A stretch of 64,000 nt of DNA from Snodgrassella alvi (GTDB taxonomy: Bacteria; Pseudomonadota; Gammaproteobacteria; Burkholderiales; Neisseriaceae), in assembly GCF_002777425.1 (NCBI RefSeq), contig NZ_MDVC01000002.1:62001-126000 (forward strand), read 5' to 3'. Under the pieces are notes generated by a model, which worked only from the letters and a program-made list of their open reading frames with translations, had not been told where the DNA came from and searched no databases. The translations under genes and the position numbers were made by a program. Positions 49,047-56,519 of this stretch are shown here, in pieces. The stretch's first letter is position 1. Each line of letters begins with the position of its first letter.

Positions 49047-49841
49047 TTAGCGACAATGATTTCCCTGTCGAAGGTCTTGCCAGTTAACTGCATGGCAATG
49101 GTGCTGCTGCCAGCACTGGATAAACGCTTCACTTTGCAACCATTGCCATTCATATTCACGCGCACTTTTAATTTCATCATTCCAACTCACTGACGGAACC
49201 GCGGGATGACACATAATCAACAAACCCTGTTTTGAAGCACTGCCAAGCCATTCTGTCCATTTGGCCTGTAAGATTTTGACATCCGCATCGAAGTTGTAAA
49301 TACCTGCGAAAGCACAATTATGTGTGATGTGTGCTTGTTCTAATGATTTATCTAGCTGATAGCCGCCAAGAGCATGAATTATTCCTGCTTTGATATCGTG
49401 CTGTGTGCTTTTAGTGCTGCGTACTGCAACATCACATCCATACCGCTGTAATATAATCTCTAGTAAAACGGAACGTATCTGCGGAAACTGATGAACGTGC
49501 TGATGTCCATCTATAAAAACCGGTTTATACCCGATTTTTTCTTCAAAGGCATCAAGTTGGCGATTAATCACATCCTGCAAAATTGTTTTTGGCCATGCAT
49601 GTAAGTAAGATTTGATTAAAACCTGTTTCAGGCTGCCCAAACCTGCAAAACCAGTTAAATCAAAATGCAAACCAATATCGATATGCTGTTTTTTCAGTTC
49701 AGCTACTTCATCTGCTGCAATTGTACCCAGGCTCATGAAACTACTGGCCTGTATGCGTCTCATTTGCGCCAACCGCACTACAGCTTCGTTTACGGCTGCC
49801 GACAAACCTAAATCATCTACATTAATCATTACTGGCTTCAT
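49047..49841 (-). CDS. YdjC/ChbG-family carbohydrate deacetylase (NaxD/HpnK-like)
   Basis: Protein of 264 residues of the YdjC/ChbG superfamily, metal-dependent N-deacetylases of amino sugars. Metal-site motifs are present: VMINVDDLGLS (catalytic and metal Asp), IDIGLHFDLTGF (His), and FIDGHQHVHQFPQIR (His pair). A late LIMCHPAV motif follows. Members include chitooligosaccharide deacetylase ChbG, HpnK of hopanoid synthesis and Francisella NaxD, which deacetylates undecaprenyl-phosphate-GalNAc. The context (GtrA-like, ArnC-like GT2 and ArnT-like GT39 just upstream) favours a NaxD-like role. It overlaps the GtrA-like gene by 20 bases. Confidence 0.8.
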   Translation of the reverse strand: MKPVMINVDDLGLSAAVNEAVVRLAQMRRIQASSFMSLGTIAADEVAELKKQHIDIGLHFDLTGFAGLGSLKQVLIKSYLHAWPKTILQDVINRQLDAFEEKIGYKPVFIDGHQHVHQFPQIRSVLLEIILQRYGCDVAVRSTKSTQHDIKAGIIHALGGYQLDKSLEQAHITHNCAFAGIYNFDADVKILQAKWTEWLGSASKQGLLIMCHPAVPSVSWNDEIKSAREYEWQWLQSEAFIQCWQQHHCHAVNWQDLRQGNHCR

Positions 49842-50235
49842 GGCTTACTTTCTCATTGAAGGCCCAGAATTTACCCAGAATAAAAGATAAAACCGTCACT
49901 ATTATGGTAACAATGATCCATAACCACCAGTAAGCCTGATTGCCAAACCATTTTATGCCAGCCATGAATAAAATCTGATTAAGCCCAAAACCTACCACGG
50001 CACTGCAAAACCAGCGCCAAAGAGCCTGAAACCACGAATAATGCGTCTGGCTAAAGGTAAGGTGATAATGTCCCATAAAGCTGATAACAAAAGCACACAG
50101 GAAAGCCAATGGATTAGCTAAAACAGGCACAAGCTGAGCATACTGTACCAGTAGTAACAAACAGAAAAAATGCATAGCAGCAGCAGCTCCTCCTACCAGA
50201 GCAAACCAGCCTCCCTGTCTGGAAGCGATTTTCAT
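49822..50235 (-). CDS. GtrA-family membrane protein
   Basis: Small membrane protein of 137 residues with four hydrophobic helices, matching the GtrA family (FALVGGAAAAMHFFCLLLLV; FALCAFVISFMGHYHLTFS-like FLCAFVISFMGHYHLTF; and AFNEKV end). GtrA-type proteins are thought to help flip undecaprenyl-phosphate-linked sugars across the inner membrane. The start at 50235 overlaps the GT2 stop by four bases, and its end overlaps the deacetylase, so the three are almost certainly translated from one mRNA. It probably plays the flippase role for this pathway (inferred). Confidence 0.85.
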   Translation of the reverse strand: MKIASRQGGWFALVGGAAAAMHFFCLLLLVQYAQLVPVLANPLAFLCAFVISFMGHYHLTFSQTHYSWFQALWRWFCSAVVGFGLNQILFMAGIKWFGNQAYWWLWIIVTIIVTVLSFILGKFWAFNEKVSHEASND

Positions 50236-51194
50236 TTTGGTTCGCGGCTGTCCCATACTTTATCCACCAGATAAAGCGGCCGCTGTTTTACTTCTTCATA
50301 AATACGGCCAATATACTCGCCAATCACACCAAGACAAACCAGCTGAATTCCGGCAGAAAACATAATTCCAGCGGCCAAAGTCGGCCAGCCGGCAAGGTCT
50401 TTGCCAAAAAATAAGGTATCAGCCACAATACACAAGCCATAGATTAGTGCCAGCAGGGAAATAATCAGTCCCATCCGAGAAATCCAGCGTAACGGCCGTT
50501 GTGAAAATGATGTAATACCTATCAGGGCTAATTCAAACAGGCTAAAATAGTTAAATTTACTTTTGCCAGTCTGGCGTAAAGATGCCTGAAATGGGATGTA
50601 AATGGTAGAAAAACCAACCCATGCATACAGCCCTTTCATAAAACGCTGTCGCTCAGGTAACTGAAGCAGAGCTTGTACCACTCTGCGCTTCATCAGACGA
50701 AAGTCACCGGCATTAGGGGTAAGCTCATAGCGATGCGTATCCTGCATAAAATGGTAAAAACTATTTTTCAATGTTCGGATTAATAACCCTTCGTGTTCGC
50801 GCGAGGCCTGTACTGCTGCTACCACATCTACATTATTGGTATGCATCAAAGTCAGCATTTGCTCAAGTACTAATACAGGATGCTGGCCATCAGCATCCAT
50901 CATAGTAACCAGCTCACCCTGCGATTGCTCCAGTCCGGCAGTCAGTGCTGCTTCTTTCCCGAAATTGCGTGAAAACTGCACCAATCGCAAGGCAGTGTTG
51001 GCCGGTAGTTGTTGCCTGAGCTGCTCATACGTAGCGGTCAAATGATCTGTACTGCCATCATCAACCAGAATAATTTCACAAGATTTTTCCTGCCGGCTGG
51101 TAAAAGTAAATAATTCCGGCAAAAAACGGCCTACTGCGGCCGCATCATTATATATTGGTAGAATAATGCTCAAACCAATGATATTTTTATCCAT
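50232..51194 (-). CDS. GT2 glycosyltransferase, ArnC/GtrB/DPM1 type
   Basis: Polyprenyl-phosphate glycosyltransferase of 320 residues. The GT-A domain has SIILPIYNDAAAVGRFLPEL at the start, IILVDDGSTD, and the DxD motif in MMDADGQHPVLVLEQM. Two C-terminal membrane helices (~235-255 and ~270-292) are typical for enzymes that charge undecaprenyl phosphate with a sugar (ArnC, GtrB, Francisella FlmF). The sugar cannot be read from the sequence. Position between an ArnT-like GT39 and GtrA/deacetylase suggests it makes the lipid-linked donor for the pathway. Confidence 0.88.
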   Translation of the reverse strand: MDKNIIGLSIILPIYNDAAAVGRFLPELFTFTSRQEKSCEIILVDDGSTDHLTATYEQLRQQLPANTALRLVQFSRNFGKEAALTAGLEQSQGELVTMMDADGQHPVLVLEQMLTLMHTNNVDVVAAVQASREHEGLLIRTLKNSFYHFMQDTHRYELTPNAGDFRLMKRRVVQALLQLPERQRFMKGLYAWVGFSTIYIPFQASLRQTGKSKFNYFSLFELALIGITSFSQRPLRWISRMGLIISLLALIYGLCIVADTLFFGKDLAGWPTLAAGIMFSAGIQLVCLGVIGEYIGRIYEEVKQRPLYLVDKVWDSREPK

Positions 51195-51287
51195 ATAATT
51201 TACCTTACAGACGACTGGCAGATTGAGATAACCCAGGCATTTTATAGATAATACCCGATTTCATTTTTGCAATAAGTAAGCACATTG

Positions 51288-52763
51288 TTACTTCAAACAT
51301 TTTTTTGGAATATAAGCCTGCCAGACTACTTTAAGCGGTTCACGATCAGGCAATTTATTCCATGCGATTGTCCACTCCCCTCGTTTCATGATCAAATCAG
51401 GCTGGTGAGCTAAAGGCTGTAACCATGGCACTTGCGGCCGCTCGTTGGCTGGCCATAATGCCAGTGTGCCATGCTGCTGCAAACGATTATCACTCATCCA
51501 AGGTGAATAGGCAGCATCGCCCGACACCATTACCGATGGGGCAAATTTTGAATAGGAAGCAACCAATAGCACTACCCAGTCTGAACCAGTCATACTGTCC
51601 AGTTTACATGAAGAAAGCATTTGCCATTGTTTATCAGCCTGTGTGGCCAGTGCAACCTGTGGCCAGTCCATGCGTGAAGGTTTATGGCGTATACGGGCAC
51701 CAAATTCTACATAAGTAGCCATTAATATGGTGACGATTAATGCCCAGATGCCTGTGCCTTTTAGCAAGGAGTCAATTTTATTGGTGAATACCTGTTCAGG
51801 GATGAGAGCAACTATTATCAGTCCAGATAACCCCCACATCGGCATACCCCACATATCCCGCAAACCAAGTCCGAAAATCAGTCCGGCACAAGCCAGTATC
51901 GATGTAGGAGCCAGTCCCATCCATAACAGAAAATGCCAGTCAGACCGATACATTATCTGAACGGGAGTGCGTAAGCTCAGGCGTGTACGGGTAAAAAGAA
52001 GAATCAGTAAAAGGGGCAGATGATTGATTATCTGTGTTCCCAGATAACCAAAAGCAGCCAAATGACCATTGCGGCTGGCATCCTCGGCAGAACGGGCGGA
52101 AGCATAGGTCAATGGTAACCAGTTATGCTGCATGAGCCAGTACACGTTCGGAGCAAAAACCAGTAAGGCTATCAGTATCGCCAGCCATGGTTTTGCTGTT
52201 AACCATAAGCGGCGGTATGGTGTGCACAGCGAATACAGTACCATGGTAATAATCAGTACGGCAACAGTATATTTTACCAACATACCAGCGCCAGCCAGCA
52301 AACCAAACAGCAACCAGTATCGCCAGCGATTTTCTCGGATCGCCAGATAAAATACGTATACCAAGCCAAGCCATACTGGCATTTGCGCTATATTATGATT
52401 GAACTCCAGTGAAGGCCACGTATAGTAAAAGATAGCCAATAAAAACAGAGCACCTACAAATGCCCTGCTCGGACTCATCAGGCGTCGTCCAAACAGATAA
52501 GCCAGCCACAAGCTCAGCGCAATAGTACACTGGCTCAAAATATACGGGCCGATGTGTCCGAAAATATGATAGAAAGAATACAGTATCCAGCTTGAAAGTG
52601 GTGGATGCTTGTAATATCCCCATTGCCATTCACGCCCCCAATAAATACCTTCAGGCACATCTAATGGGTAGCTGGCAGAAAGCACAAATGGTAATACTGT
52701 CCACAAAATAAAATACAGGATTAACCATAAAGGCAATCGGACTGAAAACGGTCTACATGACAT
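51288..52763 (-). CDS. GT39/ArnT-like integral-membrane glycosyltransferase
   Basis: Integral membrane protein of 491 residues of the PMT/ArnT (GT39, GT-C) superfamily with about 10-12 hydrophobic helices. The first periplasmic loop begins SYPLDVPEGIYWGREWQWGYYKHPPL, containing the acidic residue expected to be catalytic and the W-G-Y-x-K-H-P-P motif of the family. A C-terminal soluble part (~375-490) follows. ArnT-type enzymes move a sugar from undecaprenyl phosphate to lipid A; FlmK of Francisella uses galactosamine. The gene ends 93 bp before the GT2 gene on the same strand, so the four genes probably form one functional set. Confidence 0.85.
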   Translation of the reverse strand: MSCRPFSVRLPLWLILYFILWTVLPFVLSASYPLDVPEGIYWGREWQWGYYKHPPLSSWILYSFYHIFGHIGPYILSQCTIALSLWLAYLFGRRLMSPSRAFVGALFLLAIFYYTWPSLEFNHNIAQMPVWLGLVYVFYLAIRENRWRYWLLFGLLAGAGMLVKYTVAVLIITMVLYSLCTPYRRLWLTAKPWLAILIALLVFAPNVYWLMQHNWLPLTYASARSAEDASRNGHLAAFGYLGTQIINHLPLLLILLFTRTRLSLRTPVQIMYRSDWHFLLWMGLAPTSILACAGLIFGLGLRDMWGMPMWGLSGLIIVALIPEQVFTNKIDSLLKGTGIWALIVTILMATYVEFGARIRHKPSRMDWPQVALATQADKQWQMLSSCKLDSMTGSDWVVLLVASYSKFAPSVMVSGDAAYSPWMSDNRLQQHGTLALWPANERPQVPWLQPLAHQPDLIMKRGEWTIAWNKLPDREPLKVVWQAYIPKKCLK

Positions 52764-52885
52764 GGATAGGATTTCAGCTTTTAAAGCACATTATTATAGC
52801 GGTACTGTAAAGATTAAGGTCAATTCCACAGTACAGCACCAGTGGATTACGGACAGATAGTCTTTAATAAGCCATCCTGTCCCGA

Positions 52886-52928
52886 AAAACTCAAGCGCAA
52901 TTTTTTTGATAAATTGCGCTTGAGTTTT
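52886..52928. terminator. Strong terminator after the FAH-family gene
   Basis: AAAACTCAAGCGCAATTT (52886-52903) and AAATTGCGCTTGAGTTTT (52911-52928) form a perfect 18-bp stem with a 7-nt loop, flanked by A/T tracts. It lies just past the FAH-gene stop on the minus strand and insulates the downstream GT39 gene, which must therefore have its own promoter in 52764-52885. Confidence 0.9.
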
Positions 52929-52948
52929 ATCAATCAGGTTGAATAAAT

Positions 52949-53602
52949 TCATGCCACCTGAAATTTAAGCATAATTTTTTCCGGCCAGATCAATTCCAGC
53001 TCATCACCAGACTTAATTGCGGCAACGCCTGCCGGTGTACCGGTATAAATAATATCACCAGCCTGCAAACCATAAACACGGGACAAATAACTGATAATCT
53101 GCCGACAGGAGAACATCATGTCGCGACTATTGCCCTGCTGTCGTATTTCCCCATTAACTTTCAGGCAAAAATCCTGCGTCTGGATATCGTTGACCTTATC
53201 TGGGGTAATAAAGTGTGAAACACACGCAGCGGTAGGAAATCCTTTGGCCTTCTCCCATGGCAGCCCTTTACCTTTTAGTTCTGTCTGCACATCACGAGCA
53301 GTTAAATCCAAACCAATGGCATAACCGCCTACATAGTTAAGTGCCTTGTCTTCGTCTACATCAATAGCATTTTCTTTAATGTAAATGACCAGCTCACACT
53401 CGTGATGTACATCCCGGCTATAAGCCGGCAGTTTTATATTATCGCCAGCCTGAGCCAGAGAAGAAGTTGGTTTCAGAAATACAACCGGTTCGTCAGATTT
53501 GGCATTATGCAATTCTTTCACATGTTCTGAATAATTTCGTCCGATACAAAAAATATTGCCTAAAGCAGCTTGCTGCCCTTCAATTTGAATGGTTTTCATC
53601 AT
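52949..53602 (-). CDS. Fumarylacetoacetate hydrolase-family protein
   Basis: FAH-superfamily protein of 217 residues, the single-domain size of YcgM/FAHD1-type acylpyruvases or oxaloacetate tautomerases. Metal-ligand motifs: the EP/E pattern in DVHHECELVIYI (two acidic residues) and GLDLTARDVQTELKGKGLPWEKAKGF with the Asp ligand. NIFCIGRNYSEHVKELHN is the typical N-terminus. The exact substrate (acylpyruvate, oxaloacetate or a related 2-oxo acid) cannot be decided. An ATG one codon downstream is an equally good start. Monocistronic. Confidence 0.88.
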   Translation of the reverse strand: MMKTIQIEGQQAALGNIFCIGRNYSEHVKELHNAKSDEPVVFLKPTSSLAQAGDNIKLPAYSRDVHHECELVIYIKENAIDVDEDKALNYVGGYAIGLDLTARDVQTELKGKGLPWEKAKGFPTAACVSHFITPDKVNDIQTQDFCLKVNGEIRQQGNSRDMMFSCRQIISYLSRVYGLQAGDIIYTGTPAGVAAIKSGDELELIWPEKIMLKFQVA

Positions 53603-53695
53603 ATGTTACCAAAATATAGTTCAAGCCTGAATATTAACTACTGTCTGAAAACACCAATTAATTAATCCGACAAAAACAGTTTGTCAAAATCACAA

Positions 53696-53731
53696 ATTCT
53701 GCCCGTATTATCCCTGATTACCGGGCAGAAT
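53696..53731 (-). terminator. Terminator after the ABM monooxygenase gene
   Basis: ATTCTGCCCG (53696-53705) and CGGGCAGAAT (53722-53731) form a perfect 10-bp stem with a 16-nt loop. On the minus strand it is followed by TTGTGATTTTG. It lies 16 bp past the stop codon. Confidence 0.75.
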
Positions 53732-53746
53732 ACAGATTTAGCTGGC

Positions 53747-54049
53747 TTAAAAGGTAGTAATTTCACCTAATTTTAATAATTGCATAGGTTCACGCAAATA
53801 TGGCTCAACAGTTTTAATCAGATTTTGAAAATGGGCGGTATTATTATGCTCATCAATCGCAGCTTCATTAGCCCAGCATTCTATAAATACAATGCGATCA
53901 GCCTTATCCAAGTCCTTGTTAACTGTATAAGACATATTGCCCGGTTCTTGATGGGACAGAGTCACACACTGCTCAACTACTGCCGCAATATTCGGCCATG
54001 CATCGGTTTTTAGCTCCATCATGGCAACTAGCTTAATTGGTTGTGACAT
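53747..54049 (-). CDS. Antibiotic-biosynthesis-monooxygenase (ABM) domain protein, YgiN-like
   Basis: Protein of 100 residues with an ABM ferredoxin-like fold. The family pattern is clear: KLVAMMELKTDAWPNIAAVVEQCVTLSHQEPGNMSYTV, then IVFIECWANEAAIDEHNNTAHFQNL. It resembles YgiN quinol monooxygenases and LsrG-type isomerases, which act on quinones or on AI-2 derivatives. The substrate cannot be predicted. Monocistronic, with a terminator after it. Confidence 0.8.
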   Translation of the reverse strand: MSQPIKLVAMMELKTDAWPNIAAVVEQCVTLSHQEPGNMSYTVNKDLDKADRIVFIECWANEAAIDEHNNTAHFQNLIKTVEPYLREPMQLLKLGEITTF

Positions 54050-54143
54050 ATCTTCATCTCCAGAATTTTATATTAGGCAATAGCACAAAAAGTAATACCA
54101 CAGTTTTAAGCCTATCCTTTTAATTAGGTTCAGGCAAATAAAA

Positions 54144-55517
54144 TTACTCGCGGCGAGTAGCGTCTACACCTTCCTGAACCGAGTTTACCCCGATAATAGT
54201 CAAACCTGGAAAATCAGCTACCCGTTTCGGACAGTTGGCCGCCGGAACAATGGCATGCGTGAATCCGAGCTTTTCTGCCTCGCGTAGCCGTTCCTGTCCG
54301 CGTGGTACGGGGCGAATTTCACCAGATAAACCAACCTCACCAAATACAATCAGCTTTTCCGGCAAGGGGCGGTTACGATAACTGGACAACATGGCCAGAA
54401 TAACAGCCAAATCGGCAGCCGGTTCCGTAATCTTTACACCACCGACGGCATTCAAAAATACATCCTGATCGTAGCAGGCAATACCAGCATGGCGGTTCAG
54501 CACAGCCAGCAACATGGCCAGACGTTCCTGTGCCAGCCCCACGGTTAATCGCTTGGGCGCAAAGCCATGTGCATCATCAACCAATGCCTGAATTTCTACC
54601 AGTAGCGGACGCGAACCTTCCTGTGTTACCAGCACGCAGGAGCCGGGTACGTCATCACGGTAGCTGGATAAAAACAGTGCCGAGGGATTAGACACCCCTT
54701 TTAGCCCTTTTTCCGTCATCGCAAAAACACCCAGCTCATTGGCGGCGCCAAAACGGTTTTTAATTGCCCGAATCATGCGGTAATTTGAGTGGGTTTCCCC
54801 TTCAAAATACAACACTGTATCTACCATATGCTCCAGAACGCGTGGTCCGGCAATTGCTCCGTCTTTAGTTACATGTCCAACCAGTAACATACTGATGCCC
54901 TGCTGTTTGGCCAGGCGGGTTAACTGGGCAGCACATTCGCGTACTTGTGATACTGAACCGGGTGCAGAAGTAATACTGTCTGAATACATGGTTTGAATCG
55001 AATCAATCACCACCACTCTTGGCTGCTGCCGCGCAATAGCTGCACTAATCGCTTCGACCCTGATTTCTGCCAGCAAATGCACTCTGTCTGCCTGCACACC
55101 CAAGCGCTGCGCACGCAACGCTACCTGCTGTGCCGATTCCTCACCAGAAACATACAATACCGATTCTTTTTCTGCCATCTGGGCTATTGTTTGCAGCAGT
55201 AAAGTAGATTTACCAATGCCCGGGTCTCCGCCCAGCAGGATAACCGCACCTTCTACCAGCCCGCCTCCAAGCACCCTGTCCAGCTCCCCCATACCGGTAG
55301 CAGTGCGCTGTACTTCAACCGCACTCACGTCGGCCAGCAGCTGCACCTGCGTTTGACCGGCTGCCCATGACTGAAAGCGGCTATTGGACGCGGCAGTGGG
55401 TAAAACTGTTGTTTCTTCTAGCGTATTCCATTCGCCACAATGCGGACAACGTCCTTGCCATTTAGGTGAATTACCGCCACAACTGCGACATTGAAACTGA
55501 GTTTTTTGTTTTACCAT
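54144..55517 (-). CDS. radA: DNA repair protein RadA
   Basis: RecA-like branch-migration helicase of 457 residues. The N-terminal zinc finger (CRSCGGNSPKWQGRCPHCGEW) is followed by the RecA core with Walker A (GGDPGIGKSTL), VVVIDSIQTM and the RadA-specific KNRFG motif (IRAIKNRFGAANELGVF). The C-terminal Lon-like domain (GGVKITEPAADLAVILAML; FGEVGLSGEIRPV) is complete. It processes recombination intermediates and helps natural transformation in several species. Divergent from a 1-kb gene-poor region. Confidence 0.95.
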   Translation of the reverse strand: MVKQKTQFQCRSCGGNSPKWQGRCPHCGEWNTLEETTVLPTAASNSRFQSWAAGQTQVQLLADVSAVEVQRTATGMGELDRVLGGGLVEGAVILLGGDPGIGKSTLLLQTIAQMAEKESVLYVSGEESAQQVALRAQRLGVQADRVHLLAEIRVEAISAAIARQQPRVVVIDSIQTMYSDSITSAPGSVSQVRECAAQLTRLAKQQGISMLLVGHVTKDGAIAGPRVLEHMVDTVLYFEGETHSNYRMIRAIKNRFGAANELGVFAMTEKGLKGVSNPSALFLSSYRDDVPGSCVLVTQEGSRPLLVEIQALVDDAHGFAPKRLTVGLAQERLAMLLAVLNRHAGIACYDQDVFLNAVGGVKITEPAADLAVILAMLSSYRNRPLPEKLIVFGEVGLSGEIRPVPRGQERLREAEKLGFTHAIVPAANCPKRVADFPGLTIIGVNSVQEGVDATRRE

Positions 55518-55563
55518 GAAACCTTTCCAACAAAATTTTCTCTAAATTTGGCAAAAACGAAGT

Positions 55564-55653
55564 ATGGTATTGCCCACACTGCTTCAAATGTTTGCCAGTC
55601 TGGCGTTGCTAGGCTGGCTTTTTATGTTCACAAAGCCAATGATTAATATTTAA
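55564..55653 (+). CDS. Candidate 29-residue hydrophobic micro-ORF
   Basis: ATG at 55564 opens a 29-residue frame, hydrophobic and Leu-rich (MVLPTLLQMFASLALLGWLF then MFTKPMINI), ending at TAA 55651-55653. It would be a single-pass membrane peptide with a basic Lys near the C-terminus. There is no good Shine-Dalgarno, and a terminator-like hairpin lies within it. It may be a real small membrane protein, or chance coding in an AT-rich leader divergent from radA. Confidence 0.25.
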   Translation: MVLPTLLQMFASLALLGWLFMFTKPMINI

Positions 55654-55830
55654 TAACCCATTTATTGTCAATGAATATTGATACAAGCCATCTTCCAAGC
55701 AGGATGTTTAAAATACAATAAACACGGGGTTAAAAACGTAACGCACCTATTTAAAAATCATCACCAATAAGCCCTTTTATCGACGCATTAATTGATTTAG
55801 TAAAATCAGTTTGTGGTATTTTGATTTTAC

Positions 55831-56046
55831 ATGAGCTTTAGATATGGTAGAAAACCATATATTGCGCTCTTTACGTTTCTATATAACCCTATTTCGGGTG
55901 GAATCATACTCGGCTTTCAGCAGGCGCATAATGGTATTGGCCAACTAAAATCAGCATTCGAAACAAAATTTCTGTTTTTCTCTCAACATTGGGTTGCTGA
56001 ATTGATGCAAAGTTTTTCAGGATCAAGACCTATTGTGCAAATATAA
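55831..56046 (+). CDS. Candidate small or truncated protein (71 residues)
   Basis: A 71-residue frame starting MSFRYGRKPYIALFTFLYNP, with a hydrophobic segment then ISGGIILGFQQAHNGIGQ. The start resembles the first ~45 residues of uncharacterised bacterial membrane proteins with an N-terminal 'P-x-x-G-G-x-L' helix, but the rest (ending GSRPIVQI) does not continue such a domain. There is no clear Shine-Dalgarno. It could be an N-terminal remnant of a larger lost gene. Function unknown. Confidence 0.3.
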   Translation: MSFRYGRKPYIALFTFLYNPISGGIILGFQQAHNGIGQLKSAFETKFLFFSQHWVAELMQSFSGSRPIVQI

Positions 56047-56258
56047 CTTTAGAACTTACCCATTCTAACGCTAAAATTCGCTCAGCGGGTTGGCAGTAGG
56101 TTTTGTTAACATTTACATTTATGGCTTGAACCGAAAGTACTGTAGCAATAAGTAGTTCAAATGTGGATTTGACAGATAGGCTTAGTCATTGGATATTTTA
56201 AATATAAACTTTTAATCTTCCCATATTTGAATTCGAGTTGCCCGTTTCACACAATAAT

Positions 56259-56307
56259 TATAATCAGTGTATATATAAAATATTATATACTTTATACATT
56301 GATTATA
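56259..56307. repeat. Long AT-rich palindrome upstream of putP
   Basis: TATAATCAGTGTATA (56259-56273) and TATACATTGATTATA (56293-56307) are complementary over 15 bp with one G-T, around a 19-nt AT-rich centre that can pair further. It ends ~210 bp before the putP start. It may be an operator or a hairpin in the putP leader. Confidence 0.6.
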
Positions 56308-56519
56308 TGCTGGCTAAATTTGGCTTTTATCGAGATTCATACGTGCAGATGCTTATTGAAGCAGTAACCTATACTACTTTGTTCTATTTGAATCTTTATC
56401 GGCTTAGCTAATGTAGAGTGGATTGATTTTAATAAATCGTCTGCTTTCTGACATGATGCTTTTTGTGATAAAACTAGCCCACTATTTTTCTAATTTCATA
56501 AACAGGGTTTTTCTGAGAT

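Larger units (their letters stand above)
55518..56519. other. 1-kb gene-poor region between radA and putP
   Basis: Apart from two weak small-ORF candidates (55564-55653 and 55831-56046), no gene is recognised. It contains a terminator-like hairpin GCCAGTCT/AGGCTGGC then TTTTTA (55594-55623), a short inverted repeat ATATGGT/ACCATAT (55842-55860) and a long imperfect palindrome (56259-56307). The stretch may represent a decayed gene or an unrecognised regulatory region of putP. Confidence 0.5.
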
